A program made the translations under genes and the position numbers. The notes beneath the pieces are model-generated. The model saw only the letters and a list, made by a program, of their open reading frames with translations, made no database searches and was not told the DNA's origin. This document shows, in pieces, positions 16,312 through 26,387 of a DNA stretch of 64,000 nucleotides. Every line of letters starts with the position of its first letter. The first letter of the stretch is position 1. Source of the stretch: Bacteroidia bacterium (GTDB lineage: Bacteria; Bacteroidota; Bacteroidia; Bacteroidales; Paludibacteraceae); NCBI GenBank assembly GCA_009930305.1, contig RZYM01000001.1:248001-312000 (forward strand), given 5' to 3'.

Positions 16312-19134
16312 TTATTTTTTTATAATCTTGTATACTTGTTGTTTTTTGTCAAAGCTTACAACTACTAAGTATGGACCTTTTGTTATGCCAGCAAGATTGT
16401 ATACCTTACTATCTGATACGGCAAGTCTAGTTGTCCCACCATTTAAACCGACAATATCAATTCTACGAATTTCTTCAGGGCTATCTATTGTAATATAGTC
16501 ATCAACCAATGAAGGATAAACATTGCAAATCAAATCAGTGTCTGCTGTGGTTTCTTCAATGCCGACAAAGTCGTTGTAAACATTAGGAACATTAGGTAAA
16601 GTTAATCTAGATGCTGTATATATTTTAATTTCTCCGGGATTTAGACTGACGTTTGTCCCTGCATTTAATGAGTTATTACCATTTGCTAAATAGTCAAACC
16701 ACGAATTACCTGGTGGCAATGTTATATTTACAGACCCTACAAACTCACTTCCTGATGGAACATTAAAGTTTCCGACAATAAATATACGATCGTTGCCGCT
16801 TCCCCAAATTATACTTCTAGCTGCCTTGCCTGATCCTAAATCAGTGCTTGTTGGATTTCCTTCAAATACAGTTGATTTAATTTTAGTTCTTAGTTGCAAT
16901 ATTTGACCTATTTTTTGATATGAGTTCATACGATTTGCATCAGTATACCAGCCTAATGATTCCGGAACAGGCTTAGGATCAACTCTGCTGCAAGAACCGC
17001 TACTTACATCGTTATTCTCATATAAACCGCTTTCGCTTCTGCATATAGAATAGTCAAATCCTAATTCTTGGAATTGCCATAGCATGTGAGGTCCATCTTG
17101 TAATGCTCCAAATGCAATATTTAAAGGTACTCTGTTCATACGTGATGCAACATTAGTTTTGAAATCGCTGTTTCCCCACATTTTTGATTTCCAAAAATTG
17201 CGTTGCTCATCGTGGCTTTCACTATACGAAATCCAACCATCCATACCAGCGCCATCAAGACCATCGCCATCTCTTAACCAACCCATTGCTGTTTGTGAGA
17301 ATGCGTTACCTGTTTGCGAGTTATTGTACGACCAACACATCATGCCGTTATTTATATAATTACCTCTTTCACCCGATGTTTCTTCCCAATGTTCCAGAAT
17401 AAAATATGCGTATTGATTACCTGCTTTTACACCATTATTGTAATAGTCAAACATAATTGCAGTACGTTCATTACATGAAGGACCGCAGAAGCCGTGCGAT
17501 AAATCCATGCGGTATCCGTCAACCTTATATTCGTCTATCCAATACTTAAGAGCTCTTTTCATTAAATTTCTAGTAGGTTCGAAATTATGGTTCCAGTCCT
17601 GATTAACACTTCCACCATGAGGTGCAGATTGATTGAACCAAGGATTGTTTGTTGCAATTGAGTTAGTTCCCCAATACAATTTTGCCTGTGGAGCTGCTCC
17701 TGTTACATGATTAAACACCATATCCAATACTACTGCGATGCCTCTCTTATGGCATTCATCAACAAGTGTTTTTAAATCATTTTCGCATCCGTATGCTTTG
17801 TCAAGTGCAAAGTAATGAGTAGGGTTGTATCCCCAACTCTTATTGCCTTCAAATTCTGTAACAGGCATTAATTCCAAAACATTAACCCCAAGATTTGAGA
17901 TGTAATCCAATCTATTTATAATAGAGCGGAAAGAATGCTGTGGTGAAAAATCATGAACCCACAATTCATAAATTACAAGATTGTTTTTATTTGGTTTATA
18001 AAAATTGGTAGTTGCTGAACTCCAATTGAATTGAGGCTTATTTGTTTGTAGTACAGATACATATCCTTCTCCCTGACTAGGGTAATCCATCAAATTAGGG
18101 TAATTAGTTTTTGGTTCCCATTGATCGTCAGGATTAAGTACTTTCTCTGAATATGGGTCGCTTATTTTAATTGTTTTTGTACCTATCTTTACTAAATACT
18201 GAAATGCGTACTCTCTGCCCGATGTCAAACCTGTGATTTCAGTCCACCAATATCCGGTACTTCCATCTTTTTTAAGTTGATATATGTTAGAAGGTGTCCA
18301 ATTGTTAAAATCGCCAATTACAAATATATTGTCAGGTAAGACATTAGCATTATCTTTGGCATAAAGACACAAATTTACTTTTGTATGATCTGAAGTGTTA
18401 TATGTAATACCTTCTAAAAGACCGCTTGGACGCGCTGCATTTACCGGAGCAGATATGACGCTAACTGTTCTACTATCATATAACGTTCCGTTTCCATATA
18501 CTTCGTAAACATAATCTCCTGCTGTGGTAAGTATTTCTGCAAATGTAATAGATGTTCCGCTTGCTGTTTTAACCGATGCACCATTTTTCTTTATTTCCAG
18601 ATTGGCTGATGCAGTAGCATTTGCTTTTAACGTAACGGATGTTCCGGAATTGACAATTCCTGAAGATGATGTACCATCAAATAATACTGCTAAACCTGCA
18701 GGAGCAATATCAATAAAAAAATCTTTCCCGTTAGGATCTTTACCTTCCTTACCTCCCACAACTCCATCATTAAATACAACTGCAATTTTCTCAAACGTAC
18801 TTGAAGCGCATGCGCTAAAGTACGTGTACATATTGCCTATGTTTAGTGTCCAGTTACTACCACTTTTTGTCATTTTGTATTTTGACGATGTATCTAGCCA
18901 TTTAGATGGAGCGCATTGCCAATCAGAATCTCCTGAGCTGGCATCTGTTATTACACCAATGTGAGCGTAAGCATTAGTGGCGCTTGCCATTGGTCCTCCT
19001 GCGGGATCATATATGATAGTGACATCTCCTGTATAACCATCTTGTATGATAGTTGGATTAGTGGTTACCGTTTGTGCGGTAATGAGAGTCGTTAAAAATA
19101 AAAGATTGCTAAGTACAATAAAGATTTTTCTCAT
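16312..19134 (-). CDS. secreted GH13 alpha-amylase-family enzyme with T9SS sorting domain
   Basis: A 940-residue exported enzyme. After a signal peptide (about 1-20) come a beta-rich N-terminal module (about 22-150) of the kind seen in starch-binding proteins, an Ig-like part, and a CBM48-like module (about 240-340, NIFVIGDFNNWTPSN). The GH13 barrel follows with DMVFNHVTG, VDGYRMDLSHG (nucleophile Asp544), FILEHWEE (acid/base Glu581) and YSESHDEQR (Asp642). The last 80 or so residues (from about 860) look like a type A T9SS sorting domain: VYPSLVDDYITIDSPEEIRRIDIVGLNG, ending VVVSFDKKQQVYKIIKK. The CBM48-GH13 layout could also fit a branching-type or pullulan-active enzyme, so starch or glycogen is the expected substrate class. 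No susCD lies beside it. A -7 element is at 19166-19173. Confidence 0.88.
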   Translation of the reverse strand: MRKIFIVLSNLLFLTTLITAQTVTTNPTIIQDGYTGDVTIIYDPAGGPMASATNAYAHIGVITDASSGDSDWQCAPSKWLDTSSKYKMTKSGSNWTLNIGNMYTYFSACASSTFEKIAVVFNDGVVGGKEGKDPNGKDFFIDIAPAGLAVLFDGTSSSGIVNSGTSVTLKANATASANLEIKKNGASVKTASGTSITFAEILTTAGDYVYEVYGNGTLYDSRTVSVISAPVNAARPSGLLEGITYNTSDHTKVNLCLYAKDNANVLPDNIFVIGDFNNWTPSNIYQLKKDGSTGYWWTEITGLTSGREYAFQYLVKIGTKTIKISDPYSEKVLNPDDQWEPKTNYPNLMDYPSQGEGYVSVLQTNKPQFNWSSATTNFYKPNKNNLVIYELWVHDFSPQHSFRSIINRLDYISNLGVNVLELMPVTEFEGNKSWGYNPTHYFALDKAYGCENDLKTLVDECHKRGIAVVLDMVFNHVTGAAPQAKLYWGTNSIATNNPWFNQSAPHGGSVNQDWNHNFEPTRNLMKRALKYWIDEYKVDGYRMDLSHGFCGPSCNERTAIMFDYYNNGVKAGNQYAYFILEHWEETSGERGNYINNGMMCWSYNNSQTGNAFSQTAMGWLRDGDGLDGAGMDGWISYSESHDEQRNFWKSKMWGNSDFKTNVASRMNRVPLNIAFGALQDGPHMLWQFQELGFDYSICRSESGLYENNDVSSGSCSRVDPKPVPESLGWYTDANRMNSYQKIGQILQLRTKIKSTVFEGNPTSTDLGSGKAARSIIWGSGNDRIFIVGNFNVPSGSEFVGSVNITLPPGNSWFDYLANGNNSLNAGTNVSLNPGEIKIYTASRLTLPNVPNVYNDFVGIEETTADTDLICNVYPSLVDDYITIDSPEEIRRIDIVGLNGGTTRLAVSDSKVYNLAGITKGPYLVVVSFDKKQQVYKIIKK

Positions 19135-19165
19135 AATAATATAGGTGTTTAGGGTTTATATGTAG

Positions 19166-19173
19166 CAAAACTA
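19166..19173 (-). promoter_or_regulatory. amylase -7 element
   Basis: The minus strand reads TAGTTTTG, matching TAnnTTTG, 31 bases before the amylase start and divergent from the cysS promoter. Confidence 0.5.
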
Positions 19174-19215
19174 ATATTTAATAAAAGATAATCCAAATGT
19201 TTTATTGTTTTTATC

Positions 19216-19223
19216 TATCTTTG
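19216..19223 (+). promoter_or_regulatory. cysS -7 element
   Basis: TATCTTTG, matching TAnnTTTG, 26 bases before the ATG at 19250. Its position inside the upstream extension of the open frame supports the 19250 start. Confidence 0.55.
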
Positions 19224-19249
19224 TAACTGCAAACGAATACAAATATGTT

Positions 19250-20722
19250 ATGGAACATAAGTTTTTTATATACAATACTTTAACAAGAAAAAAGGAAAAG
19301 TTCGTACCAATACATAATCCCTATGTTGGTATGTATGTTTGCGGACCTACGGTTTATGGAGATGGTCATTTAGGACATGCCCGTCCTGCAATTACATTTG
19401 ATTTGTTATTCCGTTATTTGCAGCATCTTGGATATAAAGTCAGATATGTACGTAACATTACCGACGTAGGTCATCTTGAGCATGATGCAGACGAAGGCGA
19501 AGATAAAATTGCAAAGAAAGCTCGTTTGGAATCCAAAGAGCCGATGGAAGTCGTTCAATATTATCTTAATCGTTATCACAAAGCTATGGAGGCTCTTAAT
19601 GTATTGCCGCCAAGTATAGAGCCGCATGCATCAGGTCACATCATAGAGCAAATTGAATTTATTAAGAAAATACTAAAATCCGGTTACGCATACGAAAGTG
19701 AGGGTTCTGTATATTTTGATGTTGAAAAATACAGTAAGAGATATAATTACGGTGAGTTGTCAGGACGTAATATAGACGAATTATTAGAAACAACACGTGT
19801 GCTTGATGGACAAAGCGAGAAACATCGTAGTGCGGATTTCGCTTTGTGGAAGAAGGCGCAACCTGAACATATAATGCGTTGGCCTTCACCATGGAGTGAT
19901 GGCTTTCCGGGCTGGCATCTTGAATGCTCTACAATGGGTACTAAATATTTAGGCGAAGAGTTTGATATACATGGGGGTGGTATGGATTTGATTTTTCCGC
20001 ATCATGAATGTGAAATTGCACAATCAACTGCTGCTTTGGGACACCAAACCGTCCGCTATTGGATGCACAATAATATGATTACCATTAATGGACAAAAAAT
20101 GGGTAAATCATTAGGAAACTTCATCACTTTGGATGAATTTTTTACAGGTAAGCACGATCTGTTGAAACAAGCTTATTCGCCAATGACAATCCGTTTCTTT
20201 ATTTTACAAGCCCAATATCGTAGTACTGTAGATTTTAGTAATGAAGCATTACAAGCTTCAGAAAAGGGTATGCAGCGTTTGATGGAAGCGTACAGACGTT
20301 TAAATAGTTTGACCGCTTCAGAACAATCTACTATTGATGTAAAAGGACTTCGTAAAAGTTGCGAAGATGCCATGTCTGACGACCTTAATTCGCCTATCGT
20401 AATATCGCATTTGTTTGATTCGGTTAAGAGTATTAATGCGGTAAAAGATGGTAAAGCTACCATTTCATCGGAAGATCTTGAAGAACTTAAATCTGTTTTT
20501 AAACTTTTTATTGAGGATATATTAGGTTTATACGATGAATCCGCAATAGGTAATAATAGTAGTACTGAGGCATATAAGAAGGCTGTAGATTTGTTGCTTG
20601 ATATACGAATGCAGGCAAAAAAGAATAAAGATTGGGCTACCTCAGATAAAATTCGGAATGAGCTTACGGCTTCAGGATTTACCATCAATGATACAAAAGA
20701 TGGTTTTGAGTGGTCTATATAA
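19250..20722 (+). CDS. cysS: cysteinyl-tRNA synthetase
   Basis: Class I synthetase that charges tRNA-Cys. Visible motifs: [18 protein letters not shown] with the HIGH-type HLGH and the zinc-ligand Cys, [29 protein letters not shown] with further zinc ligands, and the KMSKS-type KMGKS. The C-terminal helical anticodon-binding region ends at 20722. I choose ATG at 19250 ([10 protein letters not shown]), giving 490 residues, because the frame upstream to 19205 covers the promoter at 19216-19223. It is followed by tRNA-Glu on the same strand with its own promoter. Confidence 0.96.
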   Translation: MEHKFFIYNTLTRKKEKFVPIHNPYVGMYVCGPTVYGDGHLGHARPAITFDLLFRYLQHLGYKVRYVRNITDVGHLEHDADEGEDKIAKKARLESKEPMEVVQYYLNRYHKAMEALNVLPPSIEPHASGHIIEQIEFIKKILKSGYAYESEGSVYFDVEKYSKRYNYGELSGRNIDELLETTRVLDGQSEKHRSADFALWKKAQPEHIMRWPSPWSDGFPGWHLECSTMGTKYLGEEFDIHGGGMDLIFPHHECEIAQSTAALGHQTVRYWMHNNMITINGQKMGKSLGNFITLDEFFTGKHDLLKQAYSPMTIRFFILQAQYRSTVDFSNEALQASEKGMQRLMEAYRRLNSLTASEQSTIDVKGLRKSCEDAMSDDLNSPIVISHLFDSVKSINAVKDGKATISSEDLEELKSVFKLFIEDILGLYDESAIGNNSSTEAYKKAVDLLLDIRMQAKKNKDWATSDKIRNELTASGFTINDTKDGFEWSI

Positions 20723-20759
20723 TTGAAAGATAAGTTTGCGATTGTATTAATTTTTTTAT

Positions 20760-20767
20760 TACCTTTG
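20760..20767 (+). promoter_or_regulatory. tRNA-Glu -7 element
   Basis: TACCTTTG, matching TAnnTTTG, lies 13 bases before the tRNA; a TTTG at 20735-20738 may be the upstream element with a 21-base spacer. Confidence 0.6.
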
Positions 20768-20780
20768 CAGCACGTTTAAC

Positions 20781-20853
20781 GGCGCATTCGTCTAGTGGCC
20801 TAGGACGCCGCCCTCTCACGGCGGAAACCCGGGTTCGATCCCCGGTTGCGCTA
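20781..20853 (+). tRNA. tRNA-Glu (anticodon CUC)
   Basis: A 73-base cloverleaf. The acceptor stem starts GGCGCA and ends TGCGCT plus discriminator A. The D-arm carries TCGTCTAGTGGCCTAGGA, the anticodon stem CCGCC/GGCGG encloses loop CTCTCAC (anticodon CTC), and the T-arm CCGGG/CCCGG encloses TTCGATC. CCA is not encoded. The D-arm and loop pattern are typical of bacterial tRNA-Glu; the first acceptor pair is G-U and position 7-66 looks like a T-T mismatch. Confidence 0.93.
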
Positions 20854-20854
20854 C

Positions 20855-20891
20855 AAAAAAGCGGGAATGATTTTTTCATTCCCGCTTTTTT
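20855..20891 (+). terminator. tRNA-Glu terminator
   Basis: A perfect 16-bp stem (20855-20870 with 20876-20891) contains GCGGGAATGA/TCATTCCCGC and ends in a T-run, directly after the tRNA. Confidence 0.85.
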
Positions 20892-21072
20892 TGAACGTGT
20901 TTTTCCATTGCTGCTCCCATATAAATATCTACTAAAAAATAGTAATTATTTAAACACAAAAACATCAGCAAAAATATTCCAAAAATTCTAAAAACCGACA
21001 AATTATCTTGCAATAATGCAATTTTCAATATCTTTGCATTAATAAAATTTTATCCCATCAAAATTCGATGTC

Positions 21073-22971
21073 ATGCAAACAGAAATTTCTCCATATCAAT
21101 TAGCTCACGATTTTGCATCATTTACAAGCCGTTCTGTCTTTATTACCGGTAAAGCAGGAACAGGGAAGACCACTTTTTTAAGGAATCTGCATAATGAAAG
21201 TAGTAAATCAATGGCCATTGTTGCGCCGACCGGCGTATCTGCAATACAGGCTGGTGGAGTAACAATTCATTCATTTTTTCAGTTGCCGTTTCATCCTTTT
21301 TTGCCTACAGTTGATGGCAGGCGCGATTTAATTTCTAAAGTACATTTTGTTGGTTCACGTCGTCAAATTTTCAAGTCTCTTGAATTACTTGTAATAGATG
21401 AGGTAAGTATGGTGCGGGCAGATGTTTTAGATGCGATAGATACCATATTAAGACATTACAAATATTGTCCAAACCTACCTTTTGGAGGTGTTCAAGTACT
21501 ATTTATTGGCGATTTATACCAGTTGTCGCCGGTTTATAAAGAGGAAGAAAAAGAAATACTCTCTCCTTATTACGATGGCATGTATTTCTTTGATAGTAAA
21601 GTTATCAAGGAATTTCCTCCTGTATATATAGAATTAGATAAGATTTTTAGGCAGAGCGATATGAATTTTATCGGGCTATTAAATGAGGTTAGAAATAATA
21701 TTCTCAGCCAAAAGAACTTTGAACTGTTAGAAAGTTTGTATAAACCTGATTTTAAACCATCTTCTAAAGAAAAATTCATTACATTAACAACGCATAATTA
21801 TAAAGCAGATACAATTAATTCAAACAAATTAAAGTCATTAAAATCTAACATAAGTAAGTTTACAGCTATAATAAAAGGCGAGTTTCCTGAAAAATCATAT
21901 CCTACAGAGGAAGTATTGGAACTCAAGGTAGGAGCTCGTGTAATGTTTTTAAAGAATGATAGAGATAGGCGTTTCTATAATGGTAAGATAGGTGACGTAG
22001 AAGGTTTCGATATAGAAGCTAATACAATTATGGTTAGATGTTCTGACTCAGATGACATTATTGAATTACAACCGGATGTATGGGAAAATGTTTCTTATAC
22101 AATGAATAAAGATACGCGCGATATAAAAGAAAAACTATTAGGAACATTTACTCAATTTCCTCTACGTTTAGCATGGGCAATTACAATTCATAAAAGTCAA
22201 GGTCTTACTTTTGATAAGGCAATGATTGATGCTGATAAGGCATTTGCACCTGGTCAGGTATATGTGGCGTTAAGCAGATGTAGGAGTTTAGATGGCATAG
22301 TTCTTCTAAGTCCCATAAATAGAAAGTGTTTGTGTCTTGATAGTCGTGTTACAGACTTTGGAGGCAATAAACAAGATTTTTATATAGTGTCTGACGAATT
22401 GCTTCATGAGAAGTCAAATTTTATCCTAAATCTAGTAAGTGATTTATGTGGATTTAGAGTGGCAATAGGTTTCTTTAATCGCTTGTCTATGCAGGTTACG
22501 GACAATGTTTCTTCTTTTTCGGCTGATGCTTCGCAATACTTAGAGTCAATTCGAATTCAATTGTGTGATATTCAGGATGTTGCCTTAAAATTTCAATCGA
22601 TATTAAAGAAAATGCTTGAAAGTGCTCCTATAAATGATTATTTTCAGCAACGCATTCGTGATGCATCCTCATATTTTTATGATAAAATATTACTTTTGTT
22701 AGAAGAACTACAAAAATGCAACATTTATACCTCAGCCTGGCTTTTATCTCTTGAATTTGATGAAGATTACCAAAATTTATTTTCTGAGTTATACCTTAAA
22801 TCTCAAATAATGAATGGAGTTAAGGAGGATGGGTTCTCTGTTGAGCAATACTACGCTTTAAAAGCTACAATTTGTATAAAAATGCCAAAGTATAGATCTT
22901 ATACTTCAAAACCTAAAAAAGAGGCAAAATCTCCAAGAACTACAAGAAAACGCAAGAAAAAAGAGGTCTAA
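21073..22971 (+). CDS. PIF1-like SF1 DNA helicase
   Basis: A 632-residue superfamily 1B helicase. Motifs in order: Walker A GKAGTGKTT (26-34), TGVSAIQAGGVTIHSFF (motif Ia), LLVIDEVSMVRADVLDAID (Walker B), GGVQVLFIGDLYQLSPV (motif III), and near residue 375 TIHKSQGLTFDKAMID plus GQVYVALSRC (motifs V and VI). The remaining 200 residues or so are a Bacteroidetes-type C-terminal extension with no recognised domain, ending in a very basic Lys/Arg tail. PIF1-family enzymes unwind 5'-3' and resolve G-quadruplexes and stalled forks; the bacterial cellular role here is inferred. It stands alone, upstream of the PUL and not obviously part of it. Confidence 0.85.
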   Translation: MQTEISPYQLAHDFASFTSRSVFITGKAGTGKTTFLRNLHNESSKSMAIVAPTGVSAIQAGGVTIHSFFQLPFHPFLPTVDGRRDLISKVHFVGSRRQIFKSLELLVIDEVSMVRADVLDAIDTILRHYKYCPNLPFGGVQVLFIGDLYQLSPVYKEEEKEILSPYYDGMYFFDSKVIKEFPPVYIELDKIFRQSDMNFIGLLNEVRNNILSQKNFELLESLYKPDFKPSSKEKFITLTTHNYKADTINSNKLKSLKSNISKFTAIIKGEFPEKSYPTEEVLELKVGARVMFLKNDRDRRFYNGKIGDVEGFDIEANTIMVRCSDSDDIIELQPDVWENVSYTMNKDTRDIKEKLLGTFTQFPLRLAWAITIHKSQGLTFDKAMIDADKAFAPGQVYVALSRCRSLDGIVLLSPINRKCLCLDSRVTDFGGNKQDFYIVSDELLHEKSNFILNLVSDLCGFRVAIGFFNRLSMQVTDNVSSFSADASQYLESIRIQLCDIQDVALKFQSILKKMLESAPINDYFQQRIRDASSYFYDKILLLLEELQKCNIYTSAWLLSLEFDEDYQNLFSELYLKSQIMNGVKEDGFSVEQYYALKATICIKMPKYRSYTSKPKKEAKSPRTTRKRKKKEV

Positions 22972-23297
22972 AATCCACATTTATATAAAATTAATCACTT
23001 TTTGTGAAGAAAAAAATGGGTTTTGACGAATTTTTAACATTTCATTTTGTTGAAAACATTTGTATCGTGAAAAAGCAATCGTATGCATAAAATCCTAATA
23101 GGTAATTATTTATCATTTTCATGATGAGGTGATGAAGTATTTTTTTTACCTAAATGATGTATCTAGGTTGAGTATCATTGGAAACGATTGTTTAATCATA
23201 TATTGTATATTTGCATCGTGAACGTTCGGATTATGCTTTGAACAAGCCTTAGAATTAAATAGATTATTTTACATTTAATTAATACATAACAATAATC
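22972..23297 (+). promoter_or_regulatory. PUL promoter region
   Basis: 326 AT-rich bases before susC. The best -7 element is TATATTTG (23206-23213), leaving a leader of about 80 bases before the susC ATG. Long leaders on susC genes can be sites of post-transcriptional control; I see no antisense gene or clear regulator operator, although short imperfect repeats occur around 23120-23200. It is the only evident strong promoter for the 19-kb gene run that follows. Confidence 0.5.
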
Positions 23298-26200
23298 ATG
23301 AAAAAATCAGCACTTATCTTAGCTTCGCTGCTTATCTCTTTCTGTGTTATGGCACAGAAAACTGTTAGCGGTGTCGTTACGCTAGAAGACACTGGTGAAC
23401 CAGAACCTGGCGTTAATGTCATCGTTACGGGAACCTCAACAGGTACTATTACCGACATTGATGGTAATTATACGCTTACGGTACCTGATGACAAAACAAT
23501 TTCATTTTCTTACATTGGTTACGTTGGACAAACCTTGAAGGTAAATTCAAAAACTGTTAGCGTCGTTCTTATTCCTGACAATAAGGTTTTGGATGAAGTA
23601 GTTGCAATTGGTTATGGTACAATGAGAAAGAGTGACTTAACCGGTGCTATAGCATCTGTCAAATCAGATGAATTACAAAAATCTCCTGCATCAGGTGTCG
23701 ATCAAGCATTGCAAGGTCGTGCTGCCGGTGTGACTGTTAATGCTAATTCAGGTCAGCCTGGTGCTGCAGCAGAAGTTCGCATTCGTGGTATCGGAACAAT
23801 CAATAATTCGTCTCCAATATATGTTGTTGACGGAATTATTGTTCAAGATATTAGTTACTTAAGCCCATCCGATATTGAATCTACAGAAATTTTAAAAGAT
23901 GCATCTTCATCTGCTATTTATGGTTCGCGCGCTGCAAATGGCGTTATATTAATAACGACAAAAAAAGGTAGAGAAGGTAAAGCGAACATATCTTTCAATG
24001 CTTCAGCTGGTTTTCAAAATACTTGGAAAAAACTTTCTTTGATGAAAAGTGCCGAATATGCTAAAACATTGGTTGACATTAATGGAACAGAATCTGAAAA
24101 GGCATTACTTGCATCAAGTTTTGATTTGTGGTTGCAACAAAATCGACTTGGCAATTCTCAATATTATCCAACAAATTTATCATACTCAACTATCGAAACA
24201 GATTGGCAAGAAGAAGTATTCAATCAAAATGCTCCAATACAAAATTACAGTCTTTCTGTAGATGGAGCGAGTGATATTCTTAATTATGCTTTAAGTGCCA
24301 ACTATTTTAATCAACAAGGAACTATTATCGGTTCTGATTATGAACGTTTAAGTATACGTGCAAATAGTTCGATTCAAGCAACAAAGTGGTTAAAGGTAGG
24401 AGAAAATGTGACTTTTTCTACATTTGGAGGACGTAATGCTACTACAAACAACGCAAGTCCAGGTTCTTCAATATTATCAGCAGCCTTGTCTATGGCACCA
24501 TGGGATCCTGCTTATTATCCTGAAGGAAGCGTAAACATAAACGGGGATGATTTGAGCGGTAAAACAGCAGCTTCATCAAATTTTAAAAATGTTGTGAATC
24601 CAATGACAATGGTAAACGAATCGTTCCCTGAAGATCGTTACCAACGTTTGGTAGGAGATGTATTTATCGAATTAACGCCAATAAAAGGTTTATTGATAAA
24701 ATCAACAGCAAGTATTGACTATCAATTATACAAGCATAAATTGTTTAAAAATGCATACGAATATTCTTCTTACGACAAGAGTGATAAGAATTTCTTAGAA
24801 AGTAGCATGACTAACTCTATGACATTTCAAAACGATAATATTATACAATATTCTCATGATATAAATAAAAACAGATTCTCAATTATGTTGGGTCAATCTC
24901 TTGAAGAAAAGTCCTCATATTCAATAAGTGGTTCAGGTGCGTCTATCCCGGTTTCTGATGAATATCATTGGTATTTATCTCAAACTACCGAAAATCGCAC
25001 ATATGCTTCGGATGCCGCAAGCCGTACTCGTATGTTCTCATTGTTTAGTAGATTGTTTTATTCATACGATAGTAAATATATGGTAACTGTTAATTTCCGT
25101 GCAGATAATACCAGTCGGTTCACTGAAAATCCTTGGGGATATTTCCCATCAGCTGCTTTATCGTGGAATATTAGTGAAGAAAAATTTATGAAAAGATTTT
25201 CTAAGATGGATTACTTGAAAGTGCGTGGAGGTTGGGGTATGTTAGGAAATCAAGAAATTGGTCAAGACGACTTTACACAATTAATGTTCAATTCTGGTCC
25301 TACTTTTGTTGATTATATACTTGGAACAGATCAAGTATATGAAAATGCACTTGGAGCTACAGTACTTACTTATGTTAATACTGGTGGCAAATGGGAAACC
25401 ACTTCTCAATGGAATGTTGGTGTAGATTTCGGATTCTGGAATGGAATGTTGACAGGTACAATTGATGGTTATATACGAAATACATCAGATATGTTAATGT
25501 CAGTAAATGCACCCGCACAAGTTGGAAATAGGTATTCAGCAATTAAAAATGTTGGTTCTGTATTAAATGAAGGTGTTGAGTTATCTCTTGGACATCGTAA
25601 TTCAGTAGATGAGTTCTCATATTCAATAGATGGTAACATATCATTTGTAAAAAATGAACTAACAGCGTTAAATGGTGGATCAACAGTTTACTTAGATGGT
25701 ATACGTATTTGTGATGAAGGACTACCTTTATATACATTCTGGGGTTATAATTATTTAGGGGTTTACAAAACAGATCAAGAGGCTAGCTCATATTTGCCAA
25801 ATAGTTCAACACCTGTAAAAGCAGGTGATGCAAAATATGAAGATTTAAATGGTGATGGTAATATAGATGATGCGGATAAAAAGAATTTAGGAAATCCATT
25901 CCCATGGTTAACATATGGTTTGAATTTTTCTGCCGGTTATAAAGGCTTTGATTTGCAACTATTCTTCCAAGGTGTAGTTGGCAGCGAATTATACAATGCA
26001 TTAAGAGTTAGAACAGAAGGTTCCGGTACGGAATGTACATTGAGCACAACCATGCGCGACGTGTGGTCTGAAAGCAATCCTGATGGATCTATACCTAATC
26101 CCACAAATTCATACAATTCTCAAGTATCAAGTCGTTTTGTTGAGAGCGGAGACTATTTACGTTTGAAAAATCTTCAGTTTGGATATACAGTTCCTAAACG

Positions 26201-26369
26201 CATAATGTCAAAAGCTCATATTAATCGCTTGCGTTTTTATGTGTCAATAAGCAATTTGTTTACAATAACGAATTATTCCGGTTATGATCCTGAAGTTTCA
26301 GGGGGTGTTGATTATGGTAATTATCCGCAGGCCCGCACATTTTTATTTGGCTTAAATCTTGATTTCTAA
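23298..26369 (+). CDS. SusC/RagA-family TonB-dependent outer-membrane transporter
   Basis: SusC proteins form the TonB-dependent channel capped by SusD that imports oligosaccharides. A signal peptide (cut near MAQKT, about residue 19) is followed by a carboxypeptidase-regulatory-like Ig fold (about 22-100, GEPEPGVNVIVTGTSTGTITD). The plug has VDQALQGRAAGVTV, VRIRGIGTINNSSPIYVVDG, and ASSSAIYGSRAANGVILITTKKG. A long beta-barrel ends in LFGLNLDF with the aromatic C-terminal residue. 1023 residues is normal. It starts the PUL and is followed by susD after 18 bases. The N-terminal Ig-like domain is the type without an anti-sigma signalling extension, so this is a transporter only. Substrate specificity is inferred from the beta-glucanase neighbours. 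Confidence 0.95.
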   Translation: MKKSALILASLLISFCVMAQKTVSGVVTLEDTGEPEPGVNVIVTGTSTGTITDIDGNYTLTVPDDKTISFSYIGYVGQTLKVNSKTVSVVLIPDNKVLDEVVAIGYGTMRKSDLTGAIASVKSDELQKSPASGVDQALQGRAAGVTVNANSGQPGAAAEVRIRGIGTINNSSPIYVVDGIIVQDISYLSPSDIESTEILKDASSSAIYGSRAANGVILITTKKGREGKANISFNASAGFQNTWKKLSLMKSAEYAKTLVDINGTESEKALLASSFDLWLQQNRLGNSQYYPTNLSYSTIETDWQEEVFNQNAPIQNYSLSVDGASDILNYALSANYFNQQGTIIGSDYERLSIRANSSIQATKWLKVGENVTFSTFGGRNATTNNASPGSSILSAALSMAPWDPAYYPEGSVNINGDDLSGKTAASSNFKNVVNPMTMVNESFPEDRYQRLVGDVFIELTPIKGLLIKSTASIDYQLYKHKLFKNAYEYSSYDKSDKNFLESSMTNSMTFQNDNIIQYSHDINKNRFSIMLGQSLEEKSSYSISGSGASIPVSDEYHWYLSQTTENRTYASDAASRTRMFSLFSRLFYSYDSKYMVTVNFRADNTSRFTENPWGYFPSAALSWNISEEKFMKRFSKMDYLKVRGGWGMLGNQEIGQDDFTQLMFNSGPTFVDYILGTDQVYENALGATVLTYVNTGGKWETTSQWNVGVDFGFWNGMLTGTIDGYIRNTSDMLMSVNAPAQVGNRYSAIKNVGSVLNEGVELSLGHRNSVDEFSYSIDGNISFVKNELTALNGGSTVYLDGIRICDEGLPLYTFWGYNYLGVYKTDQEASSYLPNSSTPVKAGDAKYEDLNGDGNIDDADKKNLGNPFPWLTYGLNFSAGYKGFDLQLFFQGVVGSELYNALRVRTEGSGTECTLSTTMRDVWSESNPDGSIPNPTNSYNSQVSSRFVESGDYLRLKNLQFGYTVPKRIMSKAHINRLRFYVSISNLFTITNYSGYDPEVSGGVDYGNYPQARTFLFGLNLDF

Positions 26370-26387
26370 TATAAAAACACACGAAAA

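Noticed and set aside
20173-20688. 171-codon minus-strand frame inside cysS
   Set aside because: It overlaps the conserved C-terminal half of cysS completely and shows no family pattern or promoter.
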